Shown in pieces: positions 16,448 to 26,259 of a stretch of DNA of 64,000 nucleotides. Numbering within the stretch: the first letter of the stretch is position 1; the number at the start of each line of letters is the position of its first letter. The stretch covers positions 1 through 64,000 of the forward strand of contig NZ_JACOAF010000003.1 in NCBI RefSeq assembly GCF_014269285.1. The letters run 5' to 3'. Source of the stretch: Rufibacter sediminis. GTDB taxonomy: Bacteria; Bacteroidota; Bacteroidia; Cytophagales; Hymenobacteraceae. The notes beneath the pieces were generated by a model. It had not been told where the DNA came from. It worked only from the letters and a program-made list of their open reading frames with translations, and did not search any database. The translations under genes and the position numbers were made by a program.

Positions 16448-16616
16448 ATTGACAACTAAAGTCTTTTAGCAATGGCCTTAGAACTCACACGTCCAACTAT
16501 CTGCTCAAAAAAAATCCCTTCAACCCGCTTGGGTATTTCAAGGGTTATAAAAACGGCTTCCTCAGGGATTAAGCAACCCTTTTATATATCAAATTAACTA
16601 AAGCTAAATACAAAAA

Positions 16617-17021
16617 ATGTTTACTGAAACCTACAAAAGGAGTGCTGGCCTGGTGGCGCAAATCTCTAGTTCGATTCATTCGCTTGTGCTTTCTGGCCGC
16701 CAATATGAGGCCTCTCCCTGGGAGAAAAGGATGATGGCTACTGCTATGGGTTTAACCCTGACGAACGGGGCAATGGCCCAAGGCGGTACAGCAGCTGCTT
16801 TAGAGGGGGTTCAGGAGACCATCATCACCATTGTCCAGGTTGTTTTCTCCATTATTCTGGTGATTGGATTGATCCGGGTCGTGATGAAATTCGTCAACGG
16901 GGCACCGGATGCCCTTTCCTCCTTAGGATGGCTGGTCGGCGGGGTAATCCTTTGGTTTGGCTTCCAATTCTTCAAAGACGACTTGGTAGGGACCGTAGGC
17001 GGAGAAGGAGGGGTACGATAA
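16617..17021 (+). CDS. traE: Conjugative transfer protein TraE (DUF4134, VirB2-like)
   Basis: 134-aa small membrane protein expected to be the pilin-like component. After a hydrophilic leader of about 38 residues there is a processed-pilin-like hydrophobic segment (MMATAMGLTLTNGAMAQGGT) and two further helices (ITIVQVVFSIILVIGLIRVV; LGWLVGGVILWFGFQFF), as in DUF4134. The Gly-rich end (GTVGGEGG) is usual. It starts the classical E-F-G order. Confidence 0.85.
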   Translation: MFTETYKRSAGLVAQISSSIHSLVLSGRQYEASPWEKRMMATAMGLTLTNGAMAQGGTAAALEGVQETIITIVQVVFSIILVIGLIRVVMKFVNGAPDALSSLGWLVGGVILWFGFQFFKDDLVGTVGGEGGVR

Positions 17022-17031
17022 CGCCTGCTAT

Positions 17032-17364
17032 ATGCGCTCTTACAAAAGTATTGAAAAGCCGGCTCAGGTCCTTGGGATGAACATCATGGACTTGGGCTTG
17101 GTGGTCGGTCTGTTCATCGGCTCGGTGCTGTTGCTGGGTTTTCTGAACATGATGGTGCCTATCCCGCGCCTGGTTTATTTGGCTGTTTTCCTATTGGAAG
17201 TAGGGTTGATTCTAGTAATGCGGTTTTTAACGAAAACCCATCCTCCCGGCTTCCTGATAGGCTGGCTTTCTTTCCATTTCGTGCAGCCCCGGCGCATCGC
17301 CGTAGGCCTTGTCCCCCCAGTGAAGAGAAAAGATGAAAAAGCAAAAATCGGTTCCATTCAATAA
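17032..17364 (+). CDS. traF: Conjugative transfer protein TraF (DUF4133, VirB3-like)
   Basis: 110 aa with two membrane helices (LGLVVGLFIGSVLLLGFL; LVYLAVFLLEVGLILVMRF) and the short cytoplasmic KTHPPGFL-IGWLSFHFVQPRR motif characteristic of DUF4133. It works with the TraG ATPase at the inner-membrane base of the channel. Its last 32 bp overlap traG. Confidence 0.85.
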   Translation: MRSYKSIEKPAQVLGMNIMDLGLVVGLFIGSVLLLGFLNMMVPIPRLVYLAVFLLEVGLILVMRFLTKTHPPGFLIGWLSFHFVQPRRIAVGLVPPVKRKDEKAKIGSIQ

Positions 17365-19927
17365 AGTAATGCCGGTCCATTCCTTTGAGGATAATAAAGT
17401 TATCCTCAAAGATGGGCGGGTAGCGGTCGGGTTCGTAGTTGAGCCGGCGGAGATGGAGGCCTGGACCCAACAGGATTTTATCTCTTTCAACAATGCTTTG
17501 TTGGGGGCATTACGGCCATTGCCAATCAACACGATTGTCCAGAAAACGGATATTTACTATGACCGCCCTTATCGGGAAGACAGGAAAGAACAGACCTATT
17601 TCGAAGGGAGAATGAATAAGCATTTCTTTGAACGGCTGGTTCTTTTCCAAAAATCCTACCTGTTCCTGAGCTTTGCCCCGGCAGAGGTGAAACCGATTAA
17701 AACCAATGCCCTCAACGCCTTGGTTTCCCGCATGGGGGAAACCCTGATGAAAAACCCCTTTGAGAACCTGCTCCATACTTTGGAAATCGCCGAGGCCGTA
17801 GCCCAGGAGTTCTCCACGGCAATATCTGGAACGGGGGAGGTGGAGATTATGCGCATGGGCTCGGAGGAAATCAGCGACCTCTACCATCAATATTTCAACC
17901 TCAATTTTGACATGGTGCCCCGGCGGCAGGAGCGTGAAATCCTGAACGAGGCAGGTACGCTGGCAGTGGGAGAGAACAAAGTGAACGTCATCTCCATGGT
18001 AGGGCAAGGCAGTGAGCAACACCCTGCCGTCCGTAACAGCTATGGGGTAACCGCCCCGATGCTTTACCCGCTTACCAACGCCCTGCAGTTCCCGCATATC
18101 CTAACCCAGGCCTTTGCCGTGCAGGATACCAGAGCCGCACTTTCCAGCCTGGACACAGATCGGAAACTGAACAATTCGCTTTCGAGGCTGGCCACGCAGG
18201 ACAACCAGCTGCGGGCTGTCGAAATAGAGGAATTTACTGCCGAAGTAAGGGCAGGGAACAAGCAGATTGTCGGCTTGCACCTGTCTGTGCTGCTGTGGGA
18301 AACAAATGACAGCGTCCGGAAGGAGAACATTGAGAAAACGATGGCCGCCTTCCGGTCTATTTTCGGAACGGAGAGCGTGGTGGAATCGCATCTGTCCCTG
18401 CCTCTATACTTCGGCCTGGTACCGGGAAATACTTGGCAGGTACCGGATAGGTGGCTGACCACTACGTCCGACCGCGGGGTATGCTATATGCAGTGGACGG
18501 CAACCTATAAAAATGACAACGTAGGGGAATATTTCTGCGACCGCAACCGTAACCTGCTGCAGGTTAACTTATTCAACACCGACCTGGACAATCAGAATGC
18601 CATTGTCATTGGCCCCTCCGGTTCCGGTAAAAGTTATACGTTCGGCTACATTGTCGTGCAGCGCCATGAGCGCAAGGCGCGGCAAATCCTGATTGATATC
18701 GGCGGTACGTACCGTAACGTGATCCAGTCGCTGAACGGGATAGACTTCGAGAATACGTACTTCGAGTATGACCCGGAGAACCCGATAGAATTCAACCCTT
18801 TCCTGGTACCCCGCTCCCCCGACGGGAGGAAATGGGTCTATAATGACGAGAAGATCAATTTCCATTTGGCCTTACTAGCGGTTCTGTGGAAAGGCGGGGC
18901 GGACAGTGCGCCGCTGAACAAGTCCGAAAGGGCGATCCTGAGCCGCTTTCTGATTCAATACTACACGTACTTGAATGAGGAGGGAAATGCTGGCCAAACC
19001 GACGAGGAAATGCCCGGCATGGCCAGCTTTGTGCAATTTGTACGCAGATTTGACAGGGATATGCAGGCTACTCCTGCCACCGCGGACGGTAGGGAGGAAA
19101 TGCGCAGCCAGTACAAAAAGGACATGAATTACTTCGATATTCACCAATTCTTTTTAGTGTTGGCGCAATTCACTGAAGGTGGCCGTTACGAGAAAGTTCT
19201 GAATGCTCAGCAGGACGTAGAGCTATCTGAGCACCGGCTCATTTGCTTTGACCTGGCAAAGGTGAAGGCGGACCCTGACCTATACCCAGTGGTAGCCATG
19301 CTCATCACCGAGCTCTCGCTGGACCTGTTCCGCAAATTCCCGGACGATATCAAATACATTGCCCTGGACGAAGCCTGGGCCATGCTTTCCGGCGGTGTGA
19401 TGGAGGACTTCATTGTTTCCATGTACCGCACCATCCGGAAAACCAACGGTTCGATTACCATTATCACGCAGGGGATTCAGGAAATCGTGGAAAGCAGAAT
19501 AGGCTATGCGCTGATTAATAACAGCTCCACCAAAATTATCCTGCGGCACTCGAATCCGGACTCCCTAGTCAAGCTGCAGACCCCGCTGGGCTTCACCAAC
19601 CACGAAATGGATTTAATCAAATCCGTCCGTTCTACGGCTGATTTCCGGGAGTTCTTTATCAAACAAGGCACCAAGGGGAAAGTGTACATTCTGGAGACTG
19701 CCCCGGAACTGGGTGCCATCCTGAGTTCCAAACCCATTGAGCGCAATCACCTGAACCGCTTGGTGAAGCGGTACCAACAACAGCACAGGCGGTTTGCCAT
19801 GGATAAAAACGGCAAGGTGAAAATGGAAAATGGCTACCCTGTGTTTGAGACGTTCACTGAACAGCGATTGGATTATGCGGTGGAGCAATTCACGGAAGAT
19901 AAAAGAGCGGGCCTATTAGGCAAATGA
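17333..19927 (+). CDS. traG: TraG, VirB4-type T4SS ATPase
   Basis: 864-aa ATPase that powers assembly and substrate transport by the mating channel. Walker A GPSGSGKS lies near residue 427 and Walker B YIALDEAWAM near 676, followed by the usual TIITQGIQEIVES region; the N-terminal half is the VirB4 domain (DUF3875-like). Length fits Bacteroidetes TraG (about 800-870). Start at 17333 overlaps traF; the next gene follows after 1 bp. Confidence 0.95.
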   Translation: MKKQKSVPFNKVMPVHSFEDNKVILKDGRVAVGFVVEPAEMEAWTQQDFISFNNALLGALRPLPINTIVQKTDIYYDRPYREDRKEQTYFEGRMNKHFFERLVLFQKSYLFLSFAPAEVKPIKTNALNALVSRMGETLMKNPFENLLHTLEIAEAVAQEFSTAISGTGEVEIMRMGSEEISDLYHQYFNLNFDMVPRRQEREILNEAGTLAVGENKVNVISMVGQGSEQHPAVRNSYGVTAPMLYPLTNALQFPHILTQAFAVQDTRAALSSLDTDRKLNNSLSRLATQDNQLRAVEIEEFTAEVRAGNKQIVGLHLSVLLWETNDSVRKENIEKTMAAFRSIFGTESVVESHLSLPLYFGLVPGNTWQVPDRWLTTTSDRGVCYMQWTATYKNDNVGEYFCDRNRNLLQVNLFNTDLDNQNAIVIGPSGSGKSYTFGYIVVQRHERKARQILIDIGGTYRNVIQSLNGIDFENTYFEYDPENPIEFNPFLVPRSPDGRKWVYNDEKINFHLALLAVLWKGGADSAPLNKSERAILSRFLIQYYTYLNEEGNAGQTDEEMPGMASFVQFVRRFDRDMQATPATADGREEMRSQYKKDMNYFDIHQFFLVLAQFTEGGRYEKVLNAQQDVELSEHRLICFDLAKVKADPDLYPVVAMLITELSLDLFRKFPDDIKYIALDEAWAMLSGGVMEDFIVSMYRTIRKTNGSITIITQGIQEIVESRIGYALINNSSTKIILRHSNPDSLVKLQTPLGFTNHEMDLIKSVRSTADFREFFIKQGTKGKVYILETAPELGAILSSKPIERNHLNRLVKRYQQQHRRFAMDKNGKVKMENGYPVFETFTEQRLDYAVEQFTEDKRAGLLGK

Positions 19928-19928
19928 T

Positions 19929-21269
19929 ATGGAGGCAGTATTACTCTTCGTAGCCCACGGAATTGATGACAGTTTCCTAAGAGCCTGCGACCGTTCCCTT
20001 GAGACTGTTCTGGCGGTGTGCCGGTTCATTACGCCTACGTTTATGAGCATTGCCCTGATCATCTCCATTGGGCGGGGGTATTTGTCAGGGCATGGCTTGC
20101 AGATTGACTTTTCGCCCATTATCAAGGCATTGGCCTTATTCCTGGTGCTCTTCTTTTATCAGGACCTGATGAATGTCCTGGGGGCTGGCATTAAAGGAGT
20201 GACGCAGCTATTCGATGGTTCGGGCAACGTAGGCGAAGCCCTGCAGAAGCTGACAACGCCACCAGGCATTGCCGCAGCGGCTCAATCCGATCATGTGGCG
20301 CAGACAGACGTGGTAGAGCAGGGTGGGGCCTGGTATTCTAAAATCTATAACAGCATCGCCAATTTTTCCCTGATGAACCTGATCACCCAGTTCTTTACCA
20401 CGACTACGGTGATGCTGGTAAGGCAAATAGTGCTGTTTATCCGGCAATTCGTGCTAGGGTTCCTGTACGTAATCGGCCCCATCGCCATCTGCCTTTCCGT
20501 AATCCCCGCTTTTTCCGGGCTGGCCGGGAAATGGATGCAAAACTTTATCGCGGTACAGTTCTGGGCCCTGACCATGAATTTACTTGATTTGATCTATTCC
20601 AATTTTGCCGACCAGAATACTGCCGTAGGAGGTGTGTTTGGCGGTATGCTCACCCCAGGGCAAGGTTTCAATGACGTGCAATTCCTGCTGATGTCGGTCG
20701 CTTTCATTATTCTTTACTGCATGGTGCCTACCCTAACGGGCTATTTTATCGGCTCCACCGCAGTACAGGGCTTCCTGGGCGCAGCGGTAGGCGTTGCTGC
20801 CGGAGCGGCCAGCACGGCAGCGGGAGTGGTTGCCCCCCCTGCCGCAGGTGGCGGGGTCTCCGGCGTGCTTGGCAGGGCAATGGGATTCAGCAATTCTGGC
20901 GGCGGTAGTGCAGGCAGTGGGAGTTTGGGGGGAGAAACCGGGTCTGGTTCTGTTTTCTCAGGTGCGGCCCCGGCCATGCCCACGAGTGGTGGTGCTGGCA
21001 CATCCGTTCGCTATAACGGCAGCATGGCTACTGCTGCTCCAACCATGGCTTCCGGCGGATACGCTGGTGGGGCTAGCAGAGACACTACCTATGATTCCGG
21101 CTTTGGCACCGATAGCACAGCGCCTTATGACGCTCCTGATGATGGTGCTTCTGCCCTCCCTTCCATGGGTTCCTCGGGATTTATGCGCAACTCAGTAAGG
21201 AGAAGGAGGGAAAACCGAAAACCTCCAGCGTGGGATGAGGATGATTTAGATGACATATTCATTGATTAA
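19929..21269 (+). CDS. traJ: Conjugative transfer protein TraJ (VirB6-like polytopic membrane protein)
   Basis: 446-aa protein with several hydrophobic helices in residues 1-280 (for example FITPTFMSIALIISIGRGYL, IIKALALFLVLFFYQDLMNV, FVLGFLYVIGPIAICLSVIP) and a Gly/Ser/Ala-rich low-complexity tail (290-446). The IGP-x-A-x-x-L-S-x-x-P-x-F segment is typical of TraJ. It forms part of the inner-membrane translocation pore. The tail is probably exposed and variable. Confidence 0.88.
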   Translation: MEAVLLFVAHGIDDSFLRACDRSLETVLAVCRFITPTFMSIALIISIGRGYLSGHGLQIDFSPIIKALALFLVLFFYQDLMNVLGAGIKGVTQLFDGSGNVGEALQKLTTPPGIAAAAQSDHVAQTDVVEQGGAWYSKIYNSIANFSLMNLITQFFTTTTVMLVRQIVLFIRQFVLGFLYVIGPIAICLSVIPAFSGLAGKWMQNFIAVQFWALTMNLLDLIYSNFADQNTAVGGVFGGMLTPGQGFNDVQFLLMSVAFIILYCMVPTLTGYFIGSTAVQGFLGAAVGVAAGAASTAAGVVAPPAAGGGVSGVLGRAMGFSNSGGGSAGSGSLGGETGSGSVFSGAAPAMPTSGGAGTSVRYNGSMATAAPTMASGGYAGGASRDTTYDSGFGTDSTAPYDAPDDGASALPSMGSSGFMRNSVRRRRENRKPPAWDEDDLDDIFID

Positions 21270-21300
21270 AAATTGATTCAGGAATTTAAAGCTGGGATAT

Positions 21301-22065
21301 ATGAGTAACATAAAAGATTTGAACACCTCCTTTAAAACCATGAGAACCATTTCACTAGCCTGTATTATTGGGTTCGTGGTATTAGCGGTAAGCGCAGGAT
21401 ATGGGTTCTACAAGGTCACCCAGGATGCGGGGCGACGGGTGTACGTGGTAACTAATTCGGGTTCGGCAGCGGCTTTGGCCGTTGAGGAGGATACCCATAC
21501 GCCGTTTGAAGCCCGGAACATGGTGAAAGGATTTATGAAAACGATGTTTGGCCACGACCAATACACGTTCAAGCAGAACCTCGATGCCGCATTGCCTTTA
21601 ATTGAAGGTGCAGGCGGCCGCAGGATCTTCGAGAACTTCAACCGGGGGCAAGTGTTGCAGAATTACCAGAGATACTCGGCACGCTCAGTACTGGACGTGG
21701 ACAGCATCTATTTGGACATGAAAACCCGGCCCTATTCGGGCAGAGTCTACACCAAACAGCGCATTTTTATCGGCGACCAGCAACGGCAGAGCCTGCCGAT
21801 GGCGGCCAAGTTCAACCTCGTGGAGACAGACCGCTCCGATGAGAATCCTTATGGGCTGTTGATCACCGACTTTGACTACATCGCCTATAACCCACCGGTT
21901 TCGCGGGAAGAAAAAGAATTCCTGCAGCAACAGGAAGCTGAACGGCAAAGAAGACTCCGGGATGCCGCCGCAGGGGCAGGTGTAGCGCCACCTCCCGGCT
22001 ATTCCACACCGGCACCGGCGGATGGTTCACCGGCTGCCCCTGGAGCTGTACCGCCCAATCAGTAA
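21301..22065 (+). CDS. traK: Conjugative transfer protein TraK (VirB8-like)
   Basis: 254 aa: short cytoplasmic N-terminus, one membrane helix (ISLACIIGFVVLAVSAGYGF), then a periplasmic VirB8-like domain with ARNMVKGFMKTMFGHDQYTF and the SARSVLDVDSIYLDM strand region. Family members are about 200-210 aa; here a Pro/Ala-rich tail (VAPPPGYSTPAPADGSPAAP) adds about 40 residues. It scaffolds the channel between the inner-membrane and core complexes. Confidence 0.9.
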   Translation: MSNIKDLNTSFKTMRTISLACIIGFVVLAVSAGYGFYKVTQDAGRRVYVVTNSGSAAALAVEEDTHTPFEARNMVKGFMKTMFGHDQYTFKQNLDAALPLIEGAGGRRIFENFNRGQVLQNYQRYSARSVLDVDSIYLDMKTRPYSGRVYTKQRIFIGDQQRQSLPMAAKFNLVETDRSDENPYGLLITDFDYIAYNPPVSREEKEFLQQQEAERQRRLRDAAAGAGVAPPPGYSTPAPADGSPAAPGAVPPNQ

Positions 22066-22084
22066 ACTTCCAAAATTCCATGTT

Positions 22085-22945
22085 ATGAAAAATACATTCT
22101 TTGGGTTTGTTATTTTCCTCTTGTCTCTGGCAGCAGGTTCGGCCAGCGCGCAAAAAGTAACCCCGCTTTCGGATATAGCCGTGTCTGATTCCTCTACCAC
22201 TTATATGGTCTTCAATGGCCCGGTTTCCTTGGTGGATGTGGGAATGGCCGGGAATTACCTGGTGAAGATCGAGGCAAACGCTGTCTTTGTCCGGGCCAGG
22301 AAAAAGAACACCGTGCCTACCCCTATCCTGATCCGTTACGGCTCTGAATACTGGATGGGACGGCTGGTGTACGCCCCTGGCCCTGTGATGCAGCTGTATG
22401 ATTTCAAAGACGGCACACCCAGCTTGAATAACGGAACGGGTTTTACCTACTCGGGAAGCACCCCGGATAATGAACTGGCAATGGATAAATCAGCGGAAAA
22501 GAAAGAAGTGATAGAAAGCAACCTGCTCAAGCTGCGCAAAGCCAAAGAAGAGAACCAATCGGTGGCGGTGGTGGAAAATGACCTGGTGCTGTCGCTGGCC
22601 AACATTCGCAACGACAAAGACTTCACGTATCTGCGCTTTAAGGTCATCAATAAGACGAATATCGACTACAACGTGGATTTTATTGATTTCCAGCTGGTGG
22701 AGAATTCCAAGAAGAAATTCCTTGGCAGAAAAAAGAATGAAGCCAGACGGCCCCTGGCCCCGTCCGGTGGTGAATCAAACCAGAATATCACCGGGCGTTC
22801 CACTGGTTACCTTACCTATGCTATCCCGCTTTACGCGGCCACGGAAAACGGTTACCTGGAAGTGACGCTGCGGGAACTTAACGGGGCACGGGTACTGGTA
22901 CTCCCTATTCCTTCCAAAGTAATAAACAGGGCTTCTACCATTTAA
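22085..22945 (+). CDS. traN: Conjugative transfer protein TraN (VirB9-like, DUF4138)
   Basis: 286-aa secreted core-complex protein. ATG 22085 gives a proper signal peptide (MKNTFFGFVIFLLSLAAGSA, SAQ cleavage); an in-frame ATG at 22022 would bury it and overlap traK. The N-terminal beta domain (TTYMVFNGPVSLVDVG; AVFVRARKKN) and C-terminal domain (DFTYLRFKVINKTNIDYNVD, FIDFQLVE) match DUF4138. Here it precedes traM, whereas in CTnDOT-type elements traM comes first. Confidence 0.88.
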   Translation: MKNTFFGFVIFLLSLAAGSASAQKVTPLSDIAVSDSSTTYMVFNGPVSLVDVGMAGNYLVKIEANAVFVRARKKNTVPTPILIRYGSEYWMGRLVYAPGPVMQLYDFKDGTPSLNNGTGFTYSGSTPDNELAMDKSAEKKEVIESNLLKLRKAKEENQSVAVVENDLVLSLANIRNDKDFTYLRFKVINKTNIDYNVDFIDFQLVENSKKKFLGRKKNEARRPLAPSGGESNQNITGRSTGYLTYAIPLYAATENGYLEVTLRELNGARVLVLPIPSKVINRASTI

Positions 22946-22958
22946 CGATATTGTAAGA

Positions 22959-24302
22959 ATGGATAACCTAAACGAGTATGGCCCTGAAAACGACTTCAGG
23001 GACTCCCCAACTACCAGTTATTCCCCGCCGGAGAAAGCGAAACGCACGCCTGTAGAAATACTGAAAGAGCACTGGTTCAAGTTACTGCTCGGCTTGGTGA
23101 TGGTGATTTTCGCTGGGCTGTTCCTTTGGCTGAAATCGGCGCAGAACGCGGCTGAGCAAAACACGGTACCGGTGGCTGCAGCCTCCGAGAACATTGAGCA
23201 AGCTATCCCTGAGGTGGTAACGGATAACCTGGAAAACAAAACGCCTTCCGCTATTTTAGAGGAACAGCGCAAAGCCGAACATGAGGCACAGTATGCGCAG
23301 GCTGCTCCGTCGGAAGAAGAGGTAGCCAATGCGTTTGTGGTAGACACAGCCGGGCAGGCGGCACGGAGGCGATATAATTTGCAATTGCAACAGCAGGCAA
23401 AGCTGGCCTTCCAGGAGGTCGATACTGTGGAAACCACGGTCCAAGACCAATCCACCGGTCAATACCGCACGCAACAAATCATCGTACCGCGTAATACCAA
23501 CCGCCGGAGCGGGTCCCGCCCAACCGCCAACAATATGGTGGCACCTGCTTACGATGCGGACGGAACCCCCTTCGAGACGAACCCGGAAGTGCTGCGGATG
23601 CTGGCCGCCTCTTCCCCGCAGACCCGCCGGATATATGAGCAGACGACTGGAAAGCGTTACCGGGAACCTGGTGCGGCCAATGCCCCCAGAGAGTCGCAGG
23701 CAGCCCTGCCCGGGGCCGACGGCTTCAATACCTATAAAGTGACAAATTCCCGTTTCAACCCAGGAGATTCGAATACCCGACAAGGAACCCTTACCCCTGA
23801 TGTCTTTTATAAATGCGTGATTTCCGGGGAACAAAAAATAAGAACCGGTTCTGTGGTAATCATGCGCCTGCTGGAGGACGCCGTGGTATCTGGGGTAACC
23901 TTCCCGAAGAACATGGTCTTTGCCGGTATCGCAAAGGTTGAAGCCAACCGGGTGACGGTACAGATTGAGCGCTTAGGCCCAACCAGGGTGAAAGCTGATA
24001 TTTTTGATTTCAATTATATGCCTGGCATTATGATAGACCCGGAAAAGAAAATCGCCAAGGACACGAACCAAGGAATATACGATGCGCAGCGGCAAGCAAG
24101 CCAGGAACTGAGCACAGCCATCGACCGTTCGGCCTCGGCGGCCAATTCAGTGGTAGGGGTGGCAGGCCGTGTTGCGGCCAACGTGGTCTCTAAACCCAGG
24201 TCCCGCCAAAGGCTGAGGGATGTACTGCTGCCAGACGGGTACCCTATATTGATTACTTCCGCTGCGGCGGGGCAAATGGCTCCCGCTGCCAGCGCCAATT
24301 GA
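22959..24302 (+). CDS. traM: Conjugative transfer protein TraM (VirB10-like)
   Basis: 447 aa with one membrane helix (WFKLLLGLVMVIFAGLFLWL, about 39-58), a Gln/Glu-rich periplasmic linker, and a C-terminal TraM domain (FYKCVISGEQKIRTGSVVIM, then FPKNMVFAGIAKVEANRVTV) that forms the core-complex beta barrel. Length fits the family. Located 13 bp after traN. Confidence 0.9.
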   Translation: MDNLNEYGPENDFRDSPTTSYSPPEKAKRTPVEILKEHWFKLLLGLVMVIFAGLFLWLKSAQNAAEQNTVPVAAASENIEQAIPEVVTDNLENKTPSAILEEQRKAEHEAQYAQAAPSEEEVANAFVVDTAGQAARRRYNLQLQQQAKLAFQEVDTVETTVQDQSTGQYRTQQIIVPRNTNRRSGSRPTANNMVAPAYDADGTPFETNPEVLRMLAASSPQTRRIYEQTTGKRYREPGAANAPRESQAALPGADGFNTYKVTNSRFNPGDSNTRQGTLTPDVFYKCVISGEQKIRTGSVVIMRLLEDAVVSGVTFPKNMVFAGIAKVEANRVTVQIERLGPTRVKADIFDFNYMPGIMIDPEKKIAKDTNQGIYDAQRQASQELSTAIDRSASAANSVVGVAGRVAANVVSKPRSRQRLRDVLLPDGYPILITSAAAGQMAPAASAN

Positions 24303-24333
24303 TTTATTGAGTTTAATTTTAAAAAGGTGATGT

Positions 24334-25218
24334 ATGAAAAGAGTTGTTTTTACGGTATTGGCGGCAGGGCTGCTGGTATTCCGTCCTAGCAATACGGACG
24401 CGCAGATGGTGGTGAACGACCCAATCCACATGGGAGTACATATCAGTGATTTTGCCAAACGCCTGGCGCAATGGGCGGAAACGGTGCAAAATTACCAAGT
24501 GGTAAAAGATGCCAAAACCATTGCCGGGGTGACCAAGGATATTACCGGGGAAGTAAAGGATTTAACTTCCGAGGGCTTGGCCTTGCAACGGCAGATTCAG
24601 GAGGACTTGCGGAAAGTAAACAGCATTATGGATTTACGCATTTCTAACCCGGCAGAGTTGTTCGCCCGTGCCCTGGCCATGTCCGGGGGCAATTCAGGCA
24701 CGCACTATATGCCTCACTTCTCGAAAGCGCAACGGTTGCGAGTAGCCTTGCAGAACAACAATCCGGAGGAAGACATTAAAACAATCTTCTCAGTGTTTTC
24801 TCGCACTTCGGGGGATTCTGACAACAATGACCGCATGAGTTCGGCGGAATATGTGGAGCGCCGGGAAGAATCTGCGGTTTCGGCCTATGCCTATGAGGAA
24901 ATGAACCAGAAAAAGAAAATTCAGACGGCCCTGAATTATTACAAGATTGCCGATGAAATGACCGAGCAAAGCATTGAGATGAACGCCACCTTGAAGAACC
25001 CCGGTCGGTATTCCATGACCGAGGGGGAGCGCATGGCCATGATTAACTCCTCTAACGAGAACATGGTTCGGGCCATGCAACTACGGCAGGAGGCAGATAG
25101 GCTGATTGCGGAGAGTTCGCAGAAAGGGCCAGCACATATTGCCGCTGAAATGGTCTATACCGACTTGATTGCGCAAAAGCAATTGATTGAATTGGAAAGA
25201 AGAACTAAAAATTATTAA
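24334..25218 (+). CDS. TraI-like (VirB5/DUF4141-type) secreted transfer protein
   Basis: 294-aa exported helical protein: signal peptide (VVFTVLAAGLLVF ... SNTDAQ) followed by MVVNDPIHMGVHISDFAKRL and the QNYQVVKDAKTIAGVTKDIT helix, which resemble the start of DUF4141/TraI proteins (VVTDP...). The rest is heptad-like coiled coil. A minor pilus or adhesin-like component is inferred; the position after traM differs from the usual one after traG. Confidence 0.65.
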   Translation: MKRVVFTVLAAGLLVFRPSNTDAQMVVNDPIHMGVHISDFAKRLAQWAETVQNYQVVKDAKTIAGVTKDITGEVKDLTSEGLALQRQIQEDLRKVNSIMDLRISNPAELFARALAMSGGNSGTHYMPHFSKAQRLRVALQNNNPEEDIKTIFSVFSRTSGDSDNNDRMSSAEYVERREESAVSAYAYEEMNQKKKIQTALNYYKIADEMTEQSIEMNATLKNPGRYSMTEGERMAMINSSNENMVRAMQLRQEADRLIAESSQKGPAHIAAEMVYTDLIAQKQLIELERRTKNY

Positions 25219-25221
25219 GCA

Positions 25222-25761
25222 ATGAAAAAGGCACTGCTCTCCCTGCTGTTATTTATCAGCATTAGCTCATTGTCCCCTGTACTGGCACAACGGCACGTCA
25301 GACACATTTCTGCCTGGGGTGCGCATTATGGCCGTACCGACATGGGAAAGTTTTACGAGGGCAGCTATATGAATTACCTGACTGATAAACTGAGCGTGCG
25401 GGTCAGCGGCTTACGGGAGTTTGGTGACCTGGAGGTGAGTGGGAAATACTCTACCTTCAGTGGCCGTGGACTGGTGGCACCGCAGTTATTCCGGATTGGT
25501 GAATTCGCCTATTTCCACCTGCTTCTGGGAGGTGCCGCTTCCTACGAAAGGACGGGGGAAGATTCCGACGGGGAAGGGAGTAAATCGGGCAGACGCGAAC
25601 GTTTTACCTACGGGCCTCAGGCTGGTGCCGAAGTGGACTTCTTTTTTGGCAATCGAATCTCGTTGGTTGTAACTGGGATAAAGGGGAAGACGTTTAACAA
25701 GACTCACTTGGACGAGTGGCCAGGCTTTGTCAGTCTCGGCCTTAGATACCACTTCAGATAA
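25222..25761 (+). CDS. TraO-like outer-membrane beta-barrel transfer protein
   Basis: 179 aa: signal peptide (KKALLSLLLFISISSLSPVL, AQR) then alternating beta strands with Gly/Tyr/aromatic residues and a terminal aromatic strand (FVSLGLRYHFR) typical of outer-membrane barrels. TraO proteins are of this size and kind and close the tra operon. It is separated from the preceding gene by 3 bp and followed by a strong terminator. Confidence 0.65.
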   Translation: MKKALLSLLLFISISSLSPVLAQRHVRHISAWGAHYGRTDMGKFYEGSYMNYLTDKLSVRVSGLREFGDLEVSGKYSTFSGRGLVAPQLFRIGEFAYFHLLLGGAASYERTGEDSDGEGSKSGRRERFTYGPQAGAEVDFFFGNRISLVVTGIKGKTFNKTHLDEWPGFVSLGLRYHFR

Positions 25762-25784
25762 TTTCCTATATTAATAGTAAAAAG

Positions 25785-25812
25785 TACCCTCCTTTTGGCA
25801 GGGTATTTTTTT
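25785..25812 (+). terminator. Rho-independent terminator of the tra operon
   Basis: TACCCT / AGGGTA stem followed by seven Ts, 23 bp after the last tra gene. Confidence 0.85.
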
Positions 25813-25820
25813 GTTTAGCC

Positions 25821-25859
25821 ATACATTTATAATGTATATTATTTAAACTATAAATGTAT
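25821..25859. promoter_or_regulatory. Inverted repeat upstream of a small putative regulator
   Basis: ATACATTTATA (25821-25831) is the exact complement of 25849-25859, followed by further ATATACAT words. A possible operator for the gene starting at 25979; similar ATGTAT words precede the DUF932 gene. Confidence 0.5.
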
Positions 25860-25978
25860 CATATTATATACATGGCTCGTATTATATGAATTGAACGCAG
25901 TTAAATTCATTTCTTGCAGACGAATTGAGAGCGGAGGAATAACTGCTTTCTTATAAAGCATTTATATAATTGCCAGCT

Positions 25979-26233
25979 ATGAAAATCTCGGATGAACCAG
26001 TTAAACTGTTTTTAGAATTGCAAAAAAAGCTTCCCGCAGTATTAGCCTCTTTTGGAATTAAACAGGTCTACGTCTATAAGGGGATTGGAATGCCACGCCC
26101 TACCTGGGAGGTGAAGAAGAGAAACCAAACCTTCACCATTTCAGAAATGCAGGACATCTGTGACTTGATTAATACTGGTAAAACCAAACCAAGGGAGCAA
26201 AATAAAAGTACAATCGTGGAAGTCAAAAATTGA
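25979..26233 (+). CDS. Small putative helix-turn-helix protein
   Basis: 84 aa from ATG 25979; an upstream in-frame TTG at 25970 is less likely. The segment IGMPRPTWEVKKRNQTFTIS, then EMQDICDLIN, has the shape of a Cro/phage-type helix-turn-helix (small residue turn, Trp/Lys recognition helix, then an EM-x-x-I-C helix). No named family is claimed. It is the first of four small co-directional genes after the tra terminator. Confidence 0.5.
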   Translation: MKISDEPVKLFLELQKKLPAVLASFGIKQVYVYKGIGMPRPTWEVKKRNQTFTISEMQDICDLINTGKTKPREQNKSTIVEVKN

Positions 26234-26259
26234 TTTTATAATTTCAAAAATGTACGGTT